Positions 16,855-25,832 of a DNA stretch of 51,812 nucleotides are shown one piece after another. A program made the position numbers and the translations under genes. The DNA lies in contig NZ_JAUTWS010000044.1 in assembly GCF_030657435.1 (NCBI RefSeq), positions 1-51,812 of the forward strand. Reading direction: 5' to 3'. Positions within the stretch are counted from its first letter, which is position 1; each line of letters opens with the position of its first letter. The stretch comes from Paracraurococcus lichenis. GTDB taxonomy: Bacteria; Pseudomonadota; Alphaproteobacteria; Acetobacterales; Acetobacteraceae. The notes under the pieces were generated by a model, which had not been told where the DNA came from, did not search any database, and was given only the letters and a program-made list of their open reading frames with translations.

Positions 16855-17317
16855 GGCGGGTCGTATCCTTCGGGTTCAGGCATGGGGCGAGGCTGATCGG
16901 CGCGGCGCGACGGGCCGTGGTCGCGCAACCGGGTCGCCCGCAGGTGAGCGCGGCCGGCGGGAGGTCAAGACAGGTCCGCTGCCGCATCGACCGGGGCGAC
17001 CGCCGGATGCTCCTGCCGCGTCCGGGCATCATGGGCAGGATCGCCATTCTCGCGCTGCAGGAATGACCGGGATCCTCTGCGGTTGCGGGGCTCGGGCGTC
17101 ATGCGACCATCTCGGGCGGGCGGTTCGGCGCGCCCCGCACCGCCGTCCGACTCCGGTGCGGGGCACAGCCTACCATCCGGCCGGCCGGGCCTGAAGCATG
17201 ACGCGCGCGCCTGCCGTGTCCGGCCGGGCCGCGCGGCGGCGCGGTCCGCACCGCGATGTTGATCGAACATCGCGAGGCACGCGGCGTTGCCAGCCGCAAC
17301 TCCCCCGCCGAGGCCCC
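16855..17317. other. Noncoding spacer between nrdB and the hydroxylase operon
   Basis: About 460 bp between two divergent transcription units. Open frames here (for example on the minus strand from 17330) have no recognisable protein pattern and are treated as GC artefacts. It should hold the nrdB and hydroxylase promoters; the only clear element is the palindrome at 17252-17274. Confidence 0.55.
17252..17274. promoter_or_regulatory. Candidate operator palindrome upstream of the hydroxylase operon
   Basis: Perfect 9-bp arms CGCGATGTT and AACATCGCG are separated by 5 bases. The centre lies about 55 bp before the ATG at 17318. The symmetry and spacing are those of a dimeric repressor site (TetR- or GntR-like); a regulator gene is not adjacent. 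It could instead form an RNA hairpin in the leader. Confidence 0.5.
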
Positions 17318-17800
17318 ATGCAGAACGCAACGCACAACGCGACCGTCACCCTCAGCGTCAACGGCGTGCCGCGCCGCGTCGAGGTCGATGCCCGCACCAC
17401 GCTGCTCGACGCCTTGCGCGACCGGCTGCACCTGACCGGCACGAAGAAGGGCTGCGCCCTCGGGCAATGCGGCGCCTGCACCGTGCTGCTGGACGGGCGG
17501 CGCATCGTCTCCTGCCTCACCCTCGCGGTCATGAGCCAGGGCAAGGAGATCACCACCATCGAGGGCCTGGCCCAGGACGACCGGCTGCATCCCGTGCAGG
17601 CCGCCTTCGTCGAGCACGACGCCTTCCAGTGCGGCTACTGCACGCCGGGGCAGATCATGTCCGCGGTCGGCGCCATCCGCGAGGGCCGCGCCCGCTCCGA
17701 CGACGAGATCCGCGAGCAGATGAGCGGCAATCTCTGCCGCTGCGGCGCCTACAGCAACATCCTCGCCGCCGTGCGCGACGCCGCCGCGCAGGAGGGCTGA
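17318..17800 (+). CDS. Molybdenum hydroxylase 2Fe-2S subunit (PaoA/CoxS-like)
   Basis: A 160-aa iron-sulphur subunit of a xanthine-oxidase-family enzyme, carrying electrons from the molybdenum site to FAD. The plant-ferredoxin-type cluster uses Cys46, Cys51, Cys54 (in CALGQCGAC) and Cys66. The second cluster uses Cys105, Cys108 (CGYC), Cys140 and Cys142 (CRC). The ATG at 17318 is chosen as the first codon giving a normal N terminus; no Tat signal precedes the domain, unlike E. coli PaoA, so the enzyme is predicted to be cytoplasmic. It is the first gene of a four-gene operon; the next starts three bases after its stop. Confidence 0.93.
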   Translation: MQNATHNATVTLSVNGVPRRVEVDARTTLLDALRDRLHLTGTKKGCALGQCGACTVLLDGRRIVSCLTLAVMSQGKEITTIEGLAQDDRLHPVQAAFVEHDAFQCGYCTPGQIMSAVGAIREGRARSDDEIREQMSGNLCRCGAYSNILAAVRDAAAQEG

Positions 17801-17803
17801 GGG

Positions 17804-18790
17804 ATGCAGCCCTTCGCCTATGCCGCGGCCGCCGATGCCGCCGCCGCCAGCGCCGCCGCATTGCGCGGCGCCGAATACATCGCCGGCGGCACCGACATGC
17901 TGCAGTTGTTGCAGGAGCGCGTGCGCCGGCCCGAGGAGATCGCCGACGTCAACGGCCTGCCGCTCGGCGGCATCACCGAGGAACCGGGCGGCGCCCTCCG
18001 CCTCGGCGCCCTGGTGCGCTTGCAGGAGGCAGCCGACCACGCGGCGCTGCGGCAGCGCTTCGCCGTGGTGGCGGAAGCGCTGGACGCCACCGCCTCCCCC
18101 ATGGTGCGGCACATGGCGACCCTCGGCGGCAACCTGCTGCAGCGCACGCGCTGCCTCTATTTCCGCGACGTGACCACGCCCTGCAACAAGCGCGAGCCGG
18201 GCAGCGGCTGCGGTGCCTGGGACGGCGAGAACCGCCACAACGCCATCCTCGGCGGCAGCGAGCGCTGCATCGCCGTGCAGCCTTCCGACCTGCCGGTCGC
18301 GCTGATCGCGGTGGATGCCGAGGTGCTGCTGCGCCACGCCGACGGTGCCGAGCACTGGGTTCCGATGGAGGATTTCCATCTGCTGCCGACCGAGCATCCG
18401 GAGATCGAGACGGTGCTGCGGCCGGGCGACCTGATCCTCGCCATCCGCATCCCGGCGCATGCCGCGCTGCGACGGTCGCACTATGTGAAGGTGCGGGACC
18501 GCGCCAGCTTCGCCTGGGCGCTCGCCTCGGCCGCCGTGGCGCTGCGCACCGGCGATGACGGCAGGGTGGAGGAGGCGCGCATCGCCGCGGGCGGCGTCGC
18601 CACCAAGCCCTGGCGCCTGCCGCAGGTGGAGCAGGTGCTGCTCGGCCGCCGGCTGGACGCCGCCTGCGCGGCGGAGGCGGCGGCGCGCGCGACCGAGGGC
18701 GCCCTGCCCCGGCCCGGCAATGCCTACAAGCTGCCGATGCTGCGCGCCGCGGTGGAACGCGCGATCCTCGAGCTGGGGGGCCTGGCATGA
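17804..18790 (+). CDS. Molybdenum hydroxylase FAD subunit with extra 4Fe-4S site (PaoB-like)
   Basis: A 328-aa FAD-binding subunit of the xanthine dehydrogenase family. The two flavin pyrophosphate motifs are AGGTDML (27-33) and TLGGNL (106-111). Between residues 117 and 155 it has the four-cysteine insert of PaoB/YagS-type subunits (Cys117, Cys127, Cys136, Cys155, in CLYFRD, PCNKREPGSGC and SERC), which in E. coli PaoABC binds an additional 4Fe-4S cluster. This points to the aldehyde-oxidoreductase (PaoABC) or 4-hydroxybenzoyl-CoA-reductase-like branch rather than classical xanthine dehydrogenase. Its stop overlaps the next start (ATGA at 18787-18790). Confidence 0.92.
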   Translation: MQPFAYAAAADAAAASAAALRGAEYIAGGTDMLQLLQERVRRPEEIADVNGLPLGGITEEPGGALRLGALVRLQEAADHAALRQRFAVVAEALDATASPMVRHMATLGGNLLQRTRCLYFRDVTTPCNKREPGSGCGAWDGENRHNAILGGSERCIAVQPSDLPVALIAVDAEVLLRHADGAEHWVPMEDFHLLPTEHPEIETVLRPGDLILAIRIPAHAALRRSHYVKVRDRASFAWALASAAVALRTGDDGRVEEARIAAGGVATKPWRLPQVEQVLLGRRLDAACAAEAAARATEGALPRPGNAYKLPMLRAAVERAILELGGLA

Positions 18791-21009
18791 ACGCGATCAT
18801 CGGCCAGCCCGTCAGCCGGGTGGACGGCCCGGCCAAGGTCACGGGACAGGCCACCTATGCCGCCGAGTTCGACCTGCCCGGCCTGGCGCATGCCGCCGTG
18901 GTGCCGAGCACCATCCCGTGCGGCCGCATCACGCGCATCGACACCGCCGCGGCGGAGCGCGCCCCCGGCGTACTGGCCGTGCTGACCCATGAGAATGCCC
19001 CGCGCCTCGCCTACCGGCAGATGGAGAAGCGGGCGCAGGTGGATGCGCAGTCCGGCGAACAGTTGCACGTGCTGCAGGACCCGGAGGTCCGGTTCAACGG
19101 CCAGCCCCTGGCGCTGGTGGTGGCGGAGACGCCGGAACAGGCCACCCACGCCGCCGGCCTGGTCCAGGTCGACTACGAACGCGCCGAGGCGCCGACGGAG
19201 TTCGACCCCGCCCGCGGCAAGCCGCCGGCGGAGGAGAATGCCAAGGCCGGCCGCCCCGGCGATGCCGGCCGCGGCGATGCCGATGCCGCGCTCGCCCGCG
19301 CCCCGGTGCGCGTGGAGGCCACCTACGAGCATCCGCGCGAGCACCACAACGCCATCGAGCCGCATGTGACCATCGCCCAATGGGAGGGCGAGCACCTCAC
19401 GCTGTTCGACAAGACGCAATGGGTGGACAACGACCGCAAGGAGATCGCGCATGTCTTCGACATGCCGGAGGAGCGGATCCGCGTCGTCTCGCCTTTCGTC
19501 GGCGGCGCCTTCGGCTCGGCGCTGCGCACCTGGCCGCATGTGACCCTGGCGGCGCTTGGCGCGAAGGTGGCGGGACGGCCGGTGCGGCTGGAGCTGACGC
19601 GGCGGCAGCTCTACAGCTCCATTGGCTTCCGCCCGCACACCCGCCAGCGCGTGGCGCTGGGTGCGACGCAGGACGGCAGGCTGCAGGCCGTGGTGCACGA
19701 GGCCTGGAGCCAGGTCGCGCAATACGAGGAATATGCCGAGACGACGCTGGCGCCCACCCAGCACCTCTATGCCTGCGCCAATCTTCGCACCCGCTACCGC
19801 CTGGTGGAGATGGCGACCAACTCGCCCTGCCCCATGCGGGCGCCCGGTGTCGCCACCGGCGTCTTCGCCATGGAGATGGCGATGGACGAGCTGGCGGCCG
19901 AGCTGGGCCTGGATCCGCTCGAGCTGCGGCTGCGCAACTACGTCGAGCGCGACGAGCAGAAGGACCTGCCCTGGTCCAGCAAGAAGCTGCGCGAATGCTA
20001 CGAGGTCGCCGCCCGGCGCTTCGGCTGGGACCGGCGGCGGCCGGAGCCGCGCAGCCTGCGCGACGGCCACCTGCTTGTCGGCACCGGCATGGCGACGGCG
20101 ATCTACCATTCCGACCGCAGCGCCGGCTCGGCCTCGGTCGCGTTGACCGGCAATGGCACGGCGGTGGTACGCAGCGCCGCCTCCGACATGGGGCCGGGCA
20201 CCTATACCTCCATGACGCAGGTGGCGGCGGAGACGCTCGGCCTGCCGGTGGCGCGCGTGCGCTTCGAGCTCGGCGATACCAACCTGCCCTTCGCGCCAGT
20301 CCATGGCGGCAGCATCACCATGGCGAGCGTCGGCAATGCCATCGCCGCGGCCTGCGGCGCCGTGCAGTCGAAGCTCATCGACCTGGTCCGCGCCGCGGCG
20401 GAGGGACCCTTCGCCGGCCTGCCGGCCGAGGCGATCGCCGCCCGCGATGGCGGCCTGGCGCGTCGGGAGGGCGGCCCGGTGGTGCCTTATGCCGAGCTGC
20501 TGCGCCAGCACAACCTCGGCTGGATCGAGGCCGAGACCAGCGCCAAGCCGGGCGAGGAGACGAAGAAATACAGCTCCGCCGCCTTCGGCGCGGTCTTCGT
20601 CGAGGTGCGGGTGGACGAGGCGCTCGGCACCGTGCGCGTGCCGCGCATCATCGGTGCCTATGACGTGGGGCGGGTGATCAACCCGAAGATCGCGCGCAGC
20701 CAGTGCATCGGCGGTCAGGTCGGCGGCCTCGGCATGGCGCTGGAGGAGCGGGCGGAATGGGACCCGCGCTTCGGCAAGGTGATGAACGCCAACCTCGCCG
20801 AGTACCACGTGCCGGTGAATGCCGACATCATCGAGCAGGAGGCGATCTTCGTCCCGAACGACGACCGCAACTTCAACCCGCTGGGCGTGAAGGGCCTGGC
20901 GGAGGTGGCGATCTGCGGCATCGCGCCCGCCATCGCCAATGCGGTCTGGCACGCCACCGGCAAGCGCATCTGCAAGCTGCCGATCACGCCGGAGAGCCTG
21001 CTGGCGTGA
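18787..21009 (+). CDS. Molybdenum hydroxylase large subunit, copy 1 (PaoC-like)
   Basis: A 740-aa molybdenum-cofactor-binding catalytic subunit. It opens with PVSRVDGPAKVTGQATYAAEF, the standard start of the family. It has GGAFGSALRTWPH near 240 (second Moco segment, normally GGxFGxK), CPMRAPGVATGVFAMEMAMDELA near 350, and the C-terminal GVKGLAEVAICG with the presumed active-site Glu at about 706. It is overlapped at both ends by its neighbours (ATGA, GTGA), so translation is coupled. The aromatic or aliphatic aldehyde substrate of PaoC relatives is a reasonable guess but is not shown by the sequence. No XdhC/PaoD maturation gene is in the window. Confidence 0.92.
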   Translation: MNAIIGQPVSRVDGPAKVTGQATYAAEFDLPGLAHAAVVPSTIPCGRITRIDTAAAERAPGVLAVLTHENAPRLAYRQMEKRAQVDAQSGEQLHVLQDPEVRFNGQPLALVVAETPEQATHAAGLVQVDYERAEAPTEFDPARGKPPAEENAKAGRPGDAGRGDADAALARAPVRVEATYEHPREHHNAIEPHVTIAQWEGEHLTLFDKTQWVDNDRKEIAHVFDMPEERIRVVSPFVGGAFGSALRTWPHVTLAALGAKVAGRPVRLELTRRQLYSSIGFRPHTRQRVALGATQDGRLQAVVHEAWSQVAQYEEYAETTLAPTQHLYACANLRTRYRLVEMATNSPCPMRAPGVATGVFAMEMAMDELAAELGLDPLELRLRNYVERDEQKDLPWSSKKLRECYEVAARRFGWDRRRPEPRSLRDGHLLVGTGMATAIYHSDRSAGSASVALTGNGTAVVRSAASDMGPGTYTSMTQVAAETLGLPVARVRFELGDTNLPFAPVHGGSITMASVGNAIAAACGAVQSKLIDLVRAAAEGPFAGLPAEAIAARDGGLARREGGPVVPYAELLRQHNLGWIEAETSAKPGEETKKYSSAAFGAVFVEVRVDEALGTVRVPRIIGAYDVGRVINPKIARSQCIGGQVGGLGMALEERAEWDPRFGKVMNANLAEYHVPVNADIIEQEAIFVPNDDRNFNPLGVKGLAEVAICGIAPAIANAVWHATGKRICKLPITPESLLA

Positions 21010-23219
21010 TCGGCCCGGGGGATGGCTTCGGGGCGCCGCTGATCGGCCCGCCGCTGCCGCGGCGGGACGGTCCGGCCAAGGTCACCGGCGCGGCCCGCTA
21101 CGCGACGGACGAGATGCCGCCGGGCCTCGCGCATGGTGTCTTCGCCGAGAGCGCGATCGCCGCGGGCCGCATCCGCGCCGTCGACGCGGCGGCGGCCCGC
21201 GCCGCGCCGGGCGTCCTCGCCGTGCTGACGCACGAGAACGCGCCGCGCCTCGCGCAGGTCGGTCAGCAGGGCCAGGCGGGGCGGCCGGGCCAGTCGCACA
21301 TGCCGCTGCAGGATGCGCACATCTTCCATGCCGGCCAGTATGTGGCGCTGGTGGTGGCCGAGACGATCGAGGCGGCGGAGCACGCCGCCGACCTGGTCCG
21401 GGTGGAGTACGAGCCCGACCCCGCCGGCCCGCGCGCGCGGTTCGAGGCGCATCTCGACGAAGCCGAGGTGCCGCCGCGCATTCCGCTGATCGGCACACCG
21501 CCGGTCGAATCCTGCCGCGGCGACCCGGAAGCGGCCCTGGCCGCGGCGCCGGTGCGGCTCGACCTCATCTACCGCACGCCGGTCGAGCACCATGTGCCGA
21601 TGGAACAGCACGGCACGGTCGCGGCCTGGGATGGGGACAGGGTCACCGTCTGGGACAGCACCCAGCATGTCTATGGCGTGCGCAGCATCGTGGCGAAGTT
21701 CCTGGCGCTGGAGGAGGAGCAGGTGCGGGTGCTGTCGGCCTTCACCGGCGGCGCCTTCGGCTCCAAGGGCTCCTCCTGGCCGCACATCACCTTTGCCGCC
21801 GTCGCGGCGCGCGAGGTGGGACGGCCGGTCCGCATCTGGCTCGGCCGCCGGCAGGGCTTCGTCGGCGCCGGCCATCGCTCGCCGACACTGCAGCGCATGC
21901 GAGTCGGCGCCGGCCGCGACGGCCGGCTGCAGGCGCTGCTGCATGAGGCGGTCGGCCACAGCTCTCCCTACGATGCCTTCTCCGACGCGACCGCCGTCGT
22001 CAGCCGCATGCTGTATGCCTGCCCGGCCATTCGCACCGGCCACCGCATCGTCCGGGTGAACGTCAACACGCCGACCGCCATGCGGGCCCCTGGCGAGGCG
22101 CAGGGCAGCTACGCCCTGGAATGCGCCATGGACGAGCTGGCGGCAGAACTCGGCCTCGACCCGCTGGAGCTGCGGTTGCGGAACTACACCGAGCGGGACG
22201 AGGACGAAGGCGGCAAGCCCTATTCCAGCAAGGCGCTGCGGGAATGCTACCGCCAGGGCGCCGAGCGCTTCGGCTGGGCACGCCGTCCGCTCGCCCCACG
22301 GACGCAACGCGATGGCCGCTGGCGGGTCGGCCAGGGCATGGCGACGGCCGTTTATCCCGGCAAGCAGTCGCCCGCCTCGGCGCGCGTCACGCTGCTGCCG
22401 GATGGCCGGGCCGAGATGGCGACCGCGACGCAGGAGATCGGCACCGGCGGCTCCACCGCGCTCGCCATGGTCGCCGCCGCGGCGCTCGGCCTGCCGCTCG
22501 ACCGCCTGCGCTTCGCCTATGGCGATACGCGGCTGCCGCGCGCCCCAGTCTCGGCCGGCTCGCAATCGACGGCGAGCGTCGGGTCCGCCATCCGCCTGGC
22601 CGCGGAGGCGGCACTGCGGCGCCTGGCGGCGCTGTCGGGCGGCGCGCCGAACCCGACAGCCTGGGCGGAGCAGGTTGCCAACCACGGGCCGGTCTCGGGC
22701 GAGGCGACCTACGAGCCGCCCGACAAGGACGCCCGCACCCATGCCCCGCACGCCTTCGGCGCGCAGTTCTGCGAGGTCCGCGTCGCCGAGGACAGCGGCG
22801 AGGTGCGCGTCGCGCGCTGGACCGGCGCCTTCGGCTGCGGGCGGATCGTCAATGCCCGCACGGCGCACAGTCAGTTGCTCGGCGGCATCGTCTGGGGCAT
22901 CGGCATGGCGCTGCTCGAGGAGACGCATCTCGACGCCCGGCTCGGCCGCTTCATGAACCGCAACCTCGCGGAGTACCTGGTGGCGGTGAATGCCGATGTG
23001 CCGGTGATCGATGCCTTCTTCCTGCCGGACGCGGACGAGGCGGTGAACCCGATCGGCGCGAAGAATGTCGGGGAGATCGGCATCTGCGGCGCGGCCGCCG
23101 CGATTGCCAATGCCGTCTTCCACGCGACGGGCCGCCGCATCCGCGACCTGCCGATCACGCCGGAGCGCATGCTGCTTGGGACCGGCGATGCGGCAGCGCA
23201 TGCGCCCTCGTCCGCTTAG
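21006..23219 (+). CDS. Molybdenum hydroxylase large subunit, copy 2
   Basis: A 737-aa paralogue of the preceding gene. It starts at a GTG (21006) that overlaps the previous stop. The same landmarks are present: RRDGPAKVTGAARYATDEMP, TGGAFGSKGSSWPH, PTAMRAPGEAQGSYALECAMDELA and the C-terminal IGAKNVGEIGICG with the presumed catalytic Glu near 690. It differs from copy 1 in loops and in the region near 320, where copy 1 reads SQVAQYEEYAETTL and copy 2 reads GHSSPYDAFSDAT. There is a short Ala/His-rich tail after the usual end. It may compete with copy 1 for the same Fe-S/FAD subunits to give a second substrate range. Confidence 0.9.
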   Translation: MIGPGDGFGAPLIGPPLPRRDGPAKVTGAARYATDEMPPGLAHGVFAESAIAAGRIRAVDAAAARAAPGVLAVLTHENAPRLAQVGQQGQAGRPGQSHMPLQDAHIFHAGQYVALVVAETIEAAEHAADLVRVEYEPDPAGPRARFEAHLDEAEVPPRIPLIGTPPVESCRGDPEAALAAAPVRLDLIYRTPVEHHVPMEQHGTVAAWDGDRVTVWDSTQHVYGVRSIVAKFLALEEEQVRVLSAFTGGAFGSKGSSWPHITFAAVAAREVGRPVRIWLGRRQGFVGAGHRSPTLQRMRVGAGRDGRLQALLHEAVGHSSPYDAFSDATAVVSRMLYACPAIRTGHRIVRVNVNTPTAMRAPGEAQGSYALECAMDELAAELGLDPLELRLRNYTERDEDEGGKPYSSKALRECYRQGAERFGWARRPLAPRTQRDGRWRVGQGMATAVYPGKQSPASARVTLLPDGRAEMATATQEIGTGGSTALAMVAAAALGLPLDRLRFAYGDTRLPRAPVSAGSQSTASVGSAIRLAAEAALRRLAALSGGAPNPTAWAEQVANHGPVSGEATYEPPDKDARTHAPHAFGAQFCEVRVAEDSGEVRVARWTGAFGCGRIVNARTAHSQLLGGIVWGIGMALLEETHLDARLGRFMNRNLAEYLVAVNADVPVIDAFFLPDADEAVNPIGAKNVGEIGICGAAAAIANAVFHATGRRIRDLPITPERMLLGTGDAAAHAPSSA

Positions 23220-23538
23220 CCAGCGGGCGGCGGCAAGCAATGCCATGCGGCAACCGGTCTCCGGGGTCGCGGACAGCAGCGATGACGAATCGCCTGCGAC
23301 GGACTGGAACCGCACGGGCCATGTGAACACCGCCTGGCATCACCCGCGCGTCACCTGCCGATAGGCGCCTGCCCGCAGCGCCATCCCGTTCGGCGCCGCC
23401 GCCCTCCCCGTTCACGGAGGCCGCGGCGTCCATGTCTTACATGTGAGCAAGCCCTTCTCGCGTCGGATCGTCACCCAATCTTCGCGCCCCTGGACGCCGC
23501 GGCGCGAATATTCGGAAGCCTCCAAGGAGAGGTGATCC
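23220..23538. other. Noncoding spacer
   Basis: About 320 bp after the hydroxylase operon. No gene, clear terminator or repeat was recognised. Its right end holds the ribosome site (GGAGAGGTG) of the next gene and presumably its promoter. Confidence 0.5.
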
Positions 23539-25413
23539 ATGCATCGGGCCCTACCTGCCCTCGCGCTCGCCCTCGGCCTGCTGGCCGGCGGCGCGCGCGG
23601 GGCTGACGCGCGCAATCTCGTGCTCTTCGTCGCCGACGGGCTCCGGCCCGGCATCGTCAATGCCGACACGGCGCCGACCATGGCGGCGCTGCTCGAGAAC
23701 GGCGTGCGCTTCACCAACACGCATTCGCTCTTCCCGACCTTCACCACCGCCAATGCCTCGGGCCTGGCGACGGGGCATCTCCTCGGCGACACCGGGGATT
23801 TCAGCAACACCATCCATGTCGGCACGGCGGTCACCGCTGCGGGCGGCAGCGTCACCCCCTTCCTCGAGAGCGATCCGGTGCTCGGCGAAGTCGACACGCT
23901 CTTCGGCGGCGACTACCTGAACCAGGAGACCATCCTGGCCGCGGCGCGCGCCAAGGGCTTCTCCACCGCCAGCATCGGCAAGGTCGGTCCCGTCCTGATC
24001 TTCGACCACACCGAGCGCAGCGGCCAGCAGACCATCGTCATCGACGACCAGACCGGCACGGCGAACGGCATCCCGCTCTCGCAGGAGGTGAAGGACCGGC
24101 TGAACGCCGCCGGCCTGCCGCTGGCGACACCCTCGCGCGGCGCCAACGGCACCTCCGGCACCTCGACCACGCCGGGCACCACCGTCGCCAACACCATGCA
24201 GCAAGGCTATTTCGCCAATGCGGCGACCGAGGCCGTCCTGCCGCTCTTCGCCGAGCGGCAGAAGCCCTTCGTCATGGTCTACTGGTCGCGCGATCCGGAC
24301 GGCACGCAGCACAACCAGGGCGACAGCCTGCTGACCCTGGTTCCGGGCATCAATGGCCCGACCACCATCGCCGCCGTCAGGAACGCCGACGACAACCTGG
24401 CGCAGCTCCTGGCGGCGCTGCAGCGCTTGGGCCTCGACGGCGACACCGACGTGATCCTGACCTCGGACCACGGCTTCTCCACCATCTCCAAGCAGAGCAC
24501 GACCAGCTTCGCCGCGACCCAGAGCTACGGCGGCGTGCCGGCCGGCCTCCTGCCGCGCGGCTTCGTCGGCATCGACATCGCCCATGCGCTCGGCCTGCCG
24601 CTGCACGACCCCGATGCGAACAACGCGGTGGTCGCGCCCGGCAGCTTCAGCACCAACGGCAATGCGGTGATCGGCGACCCGGCCAACCCGGCGGTCGTCG
24701 TCGCGGCCAATGGCGGCTCGGACCTCGTCTACCTGCCCGGCGGCGACCGCGCGCTGGCGGAGAAGGTGGTCGATATCCTGGCCTCGCAGGACTATACCAG
24801 CGGCCTCTTCCTCAACAACCGCTTCGGCCGCATCGCCGGCACGCTGCCGATCTCGGCCATCGGCCTGCGCGGCACGGCGGCGACGCCGCAGCCCGACATC
24901 GCGCTCAACTTCCGCAGCGTCTCGCTGGGCTGCGACGACCCGACCACCTGCGGCGCGGAGGTGGCCGACAGCGCCCTGCAGCAGGGCCAGGGCATGCACG
25001 GCTCCTTCAGCCGGGCCGATACGCGCAACATCATGGGCGCGATGGGCCCGGACTTCCGGCGCGGCTTCGTCGACCCGGCGCCGGCCAGCAACGCCGATAT
25101 CGGCCGCACCGTCGCGCATCTGCTCGGCCTCGAGGTCGCCGATACCGGCCGGCTGCTCGGCCGCGTGCTGCTCGAGGCGACGCCGGACGGCGGTGTCCCG
25201 GAGTACCGGCAGCACGTGATCGCGTCCGACCCCGACTCGCGCGGCTTGCGCACCGTGCTGCGCTACCAGACCGTGGGCCGCACGCATTACTTCGACGTCG
25301 CGGGCTACCCGAACCGCACGCTCGGCCTGTCCGAGGACTACCGGCGCGAGGCGGTGGAGGGCCGGGTGCATGCCGCGGCCGCGGATGGCGTGCCGCCCTG
25401 GCAGCCGCGCTGA
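23539..25413 (+). CDS. Secreted alkaline-phosphatase-superfamily phosphodiesterase-like protein
   Basis: A 624-aa exported metal-dependent hydrolase of the type I phosphodiesterase / nucleotide pyrophosphatase branch. A signal peptide spans about 1-21 (ALPALALALGLLAGGARGA). The zinc-site landmarks are VADGLRPG (Asp33), LFPTFTTANASGLATGH with Thr69 in the nucleophile place, WSRDPDGTQHNQGD near 255, LTSDHGFS near 314 and HGSFSRADTRN near 490. It is longer than a typical NPP domain because of inserts near 185-215 (Gly/Ser/Thr-rich) and at the C terminus. The ATG at 23539 has GGAGAGGTG five bases upstream. The substrate (nucleotide, phospholipid or phosphonate ester) is not readable. Confidence 0.85.
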   Translation: MHRALPALALALGLLAGGARGADARNLVLFVADGLRPGIVNADTAPTMAALLENGVRFTNTHSLFPTFTTANASGLATGHLLGDTGDFSNTIHVGTAVTAAGGSVTPFLESDPVLGEVDTLFGGDYLNQETILAAARAKGFSTASIGKVGPVLIFDHTERSGQQTIVIDDQTGTANGIPLSQEVKDRLNAAGLPLATPSRGANGTSGTSTTPGTTVANTMQQGYFANAATEAVLPLFAERQKPFVMVYWSRDPDGTQHNQGDSLLTLVPGINGPTTIAAVRNADDNLAQLLAALQRLGLDGDTDVILTSDHGFSTISKQSTTSFAATQSYGGVPAGLLPRGFVGIDIAHALGLPLHDPDANNAVVAPGSFSTNGNAVIGDPANPAVVVAANGGSDLVYLPGGDRALAEKVVDILASQDYTSGLFLNNRFGRIAGTLPISAIGLRGTAATPQPDIALNFRSVSLGCDDPTTCGAEVADSALQQGQGMHGSFSRADTRNIMGAMGPDFRRGFVDPAPASNADIGRTVAHLLGLEVADTGRLLGRVLLEATPDGGVPEYRQHVIASDPDSRGLRTVLRYQTVGRTHYFDVAGYPNRTLGLSEDYRREAVEGRVHAAAADGVPPWQPR

Positions 25414-25832
25414 GCCTCGCCTGATGTCGCCGTGGCGCCCCGGGCGCCGCGGCCTGCGCTTCCCCGGAGAGCGTCGCATGCCACCCAGGCCGCCCTTGCC
25501 ACGCGGCCGGCCTGCTGGCGGCTGCCCGCCGCATGCCCGCGCGCTCCGGTCCGCACCACGCCGCACGCCGCCGGCATCGCAGAGCTGCGCGACATGGTCG
25601 TTGATGCCTAGCGCGCCAGCGCGACCTGGACGGTCGGCTACCCGCTGATCAAGGTGCAGGATGTCGAGTCGGGCGCGGTGACGCTGACGCGCAGCGCCTA
25701 CGTTAGCGATTGAGCCGATCAAGCGCTCGCGACACGAGGCATGTTCCTCGCGGCGGCGTGCAACGCGGCCTCCCGGATGACGCTCCCCTCCTCAAACGCC
25801 GCACTCGAACGGCCGGGGACCAAGGGGGAAGC
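25414..25832. other. Intergenic region containing a coding remnant
   Basis: About 420 bp with no complete gene. Its middle holds a degraded-looking frame (see 25564-25713). The right end carries AAGGGGGAA, the ribosome site of the tannase-family gene, and presumably its promoter. Confidence 0.45.
25564..25713 (+). pseudogene. Possible remnant of a lost coding sequence
   Basis: The frame ending in TGA at 25711-25713 reads HAAGIAELRDMVVDA, then a TAG at 25609, then ASATWTVGYPLIKVQDV and GAVTLTRSAYVSD. The sequence on both sides of the stop is protein-like and unlike the surrounding low-complexity shadows. I cannot name the family. There is no upstream start or ribosome site, so this is at most the tail of a decayed gene. 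Confidence 0.3.

Noticed and set aside
16965..17330. Possible small gene between nrdB and the hydroxylase operon
   Set aside because: No ribosome site, Arg/Gly-rich composition, no family resemblance and overlap with the palindrome.
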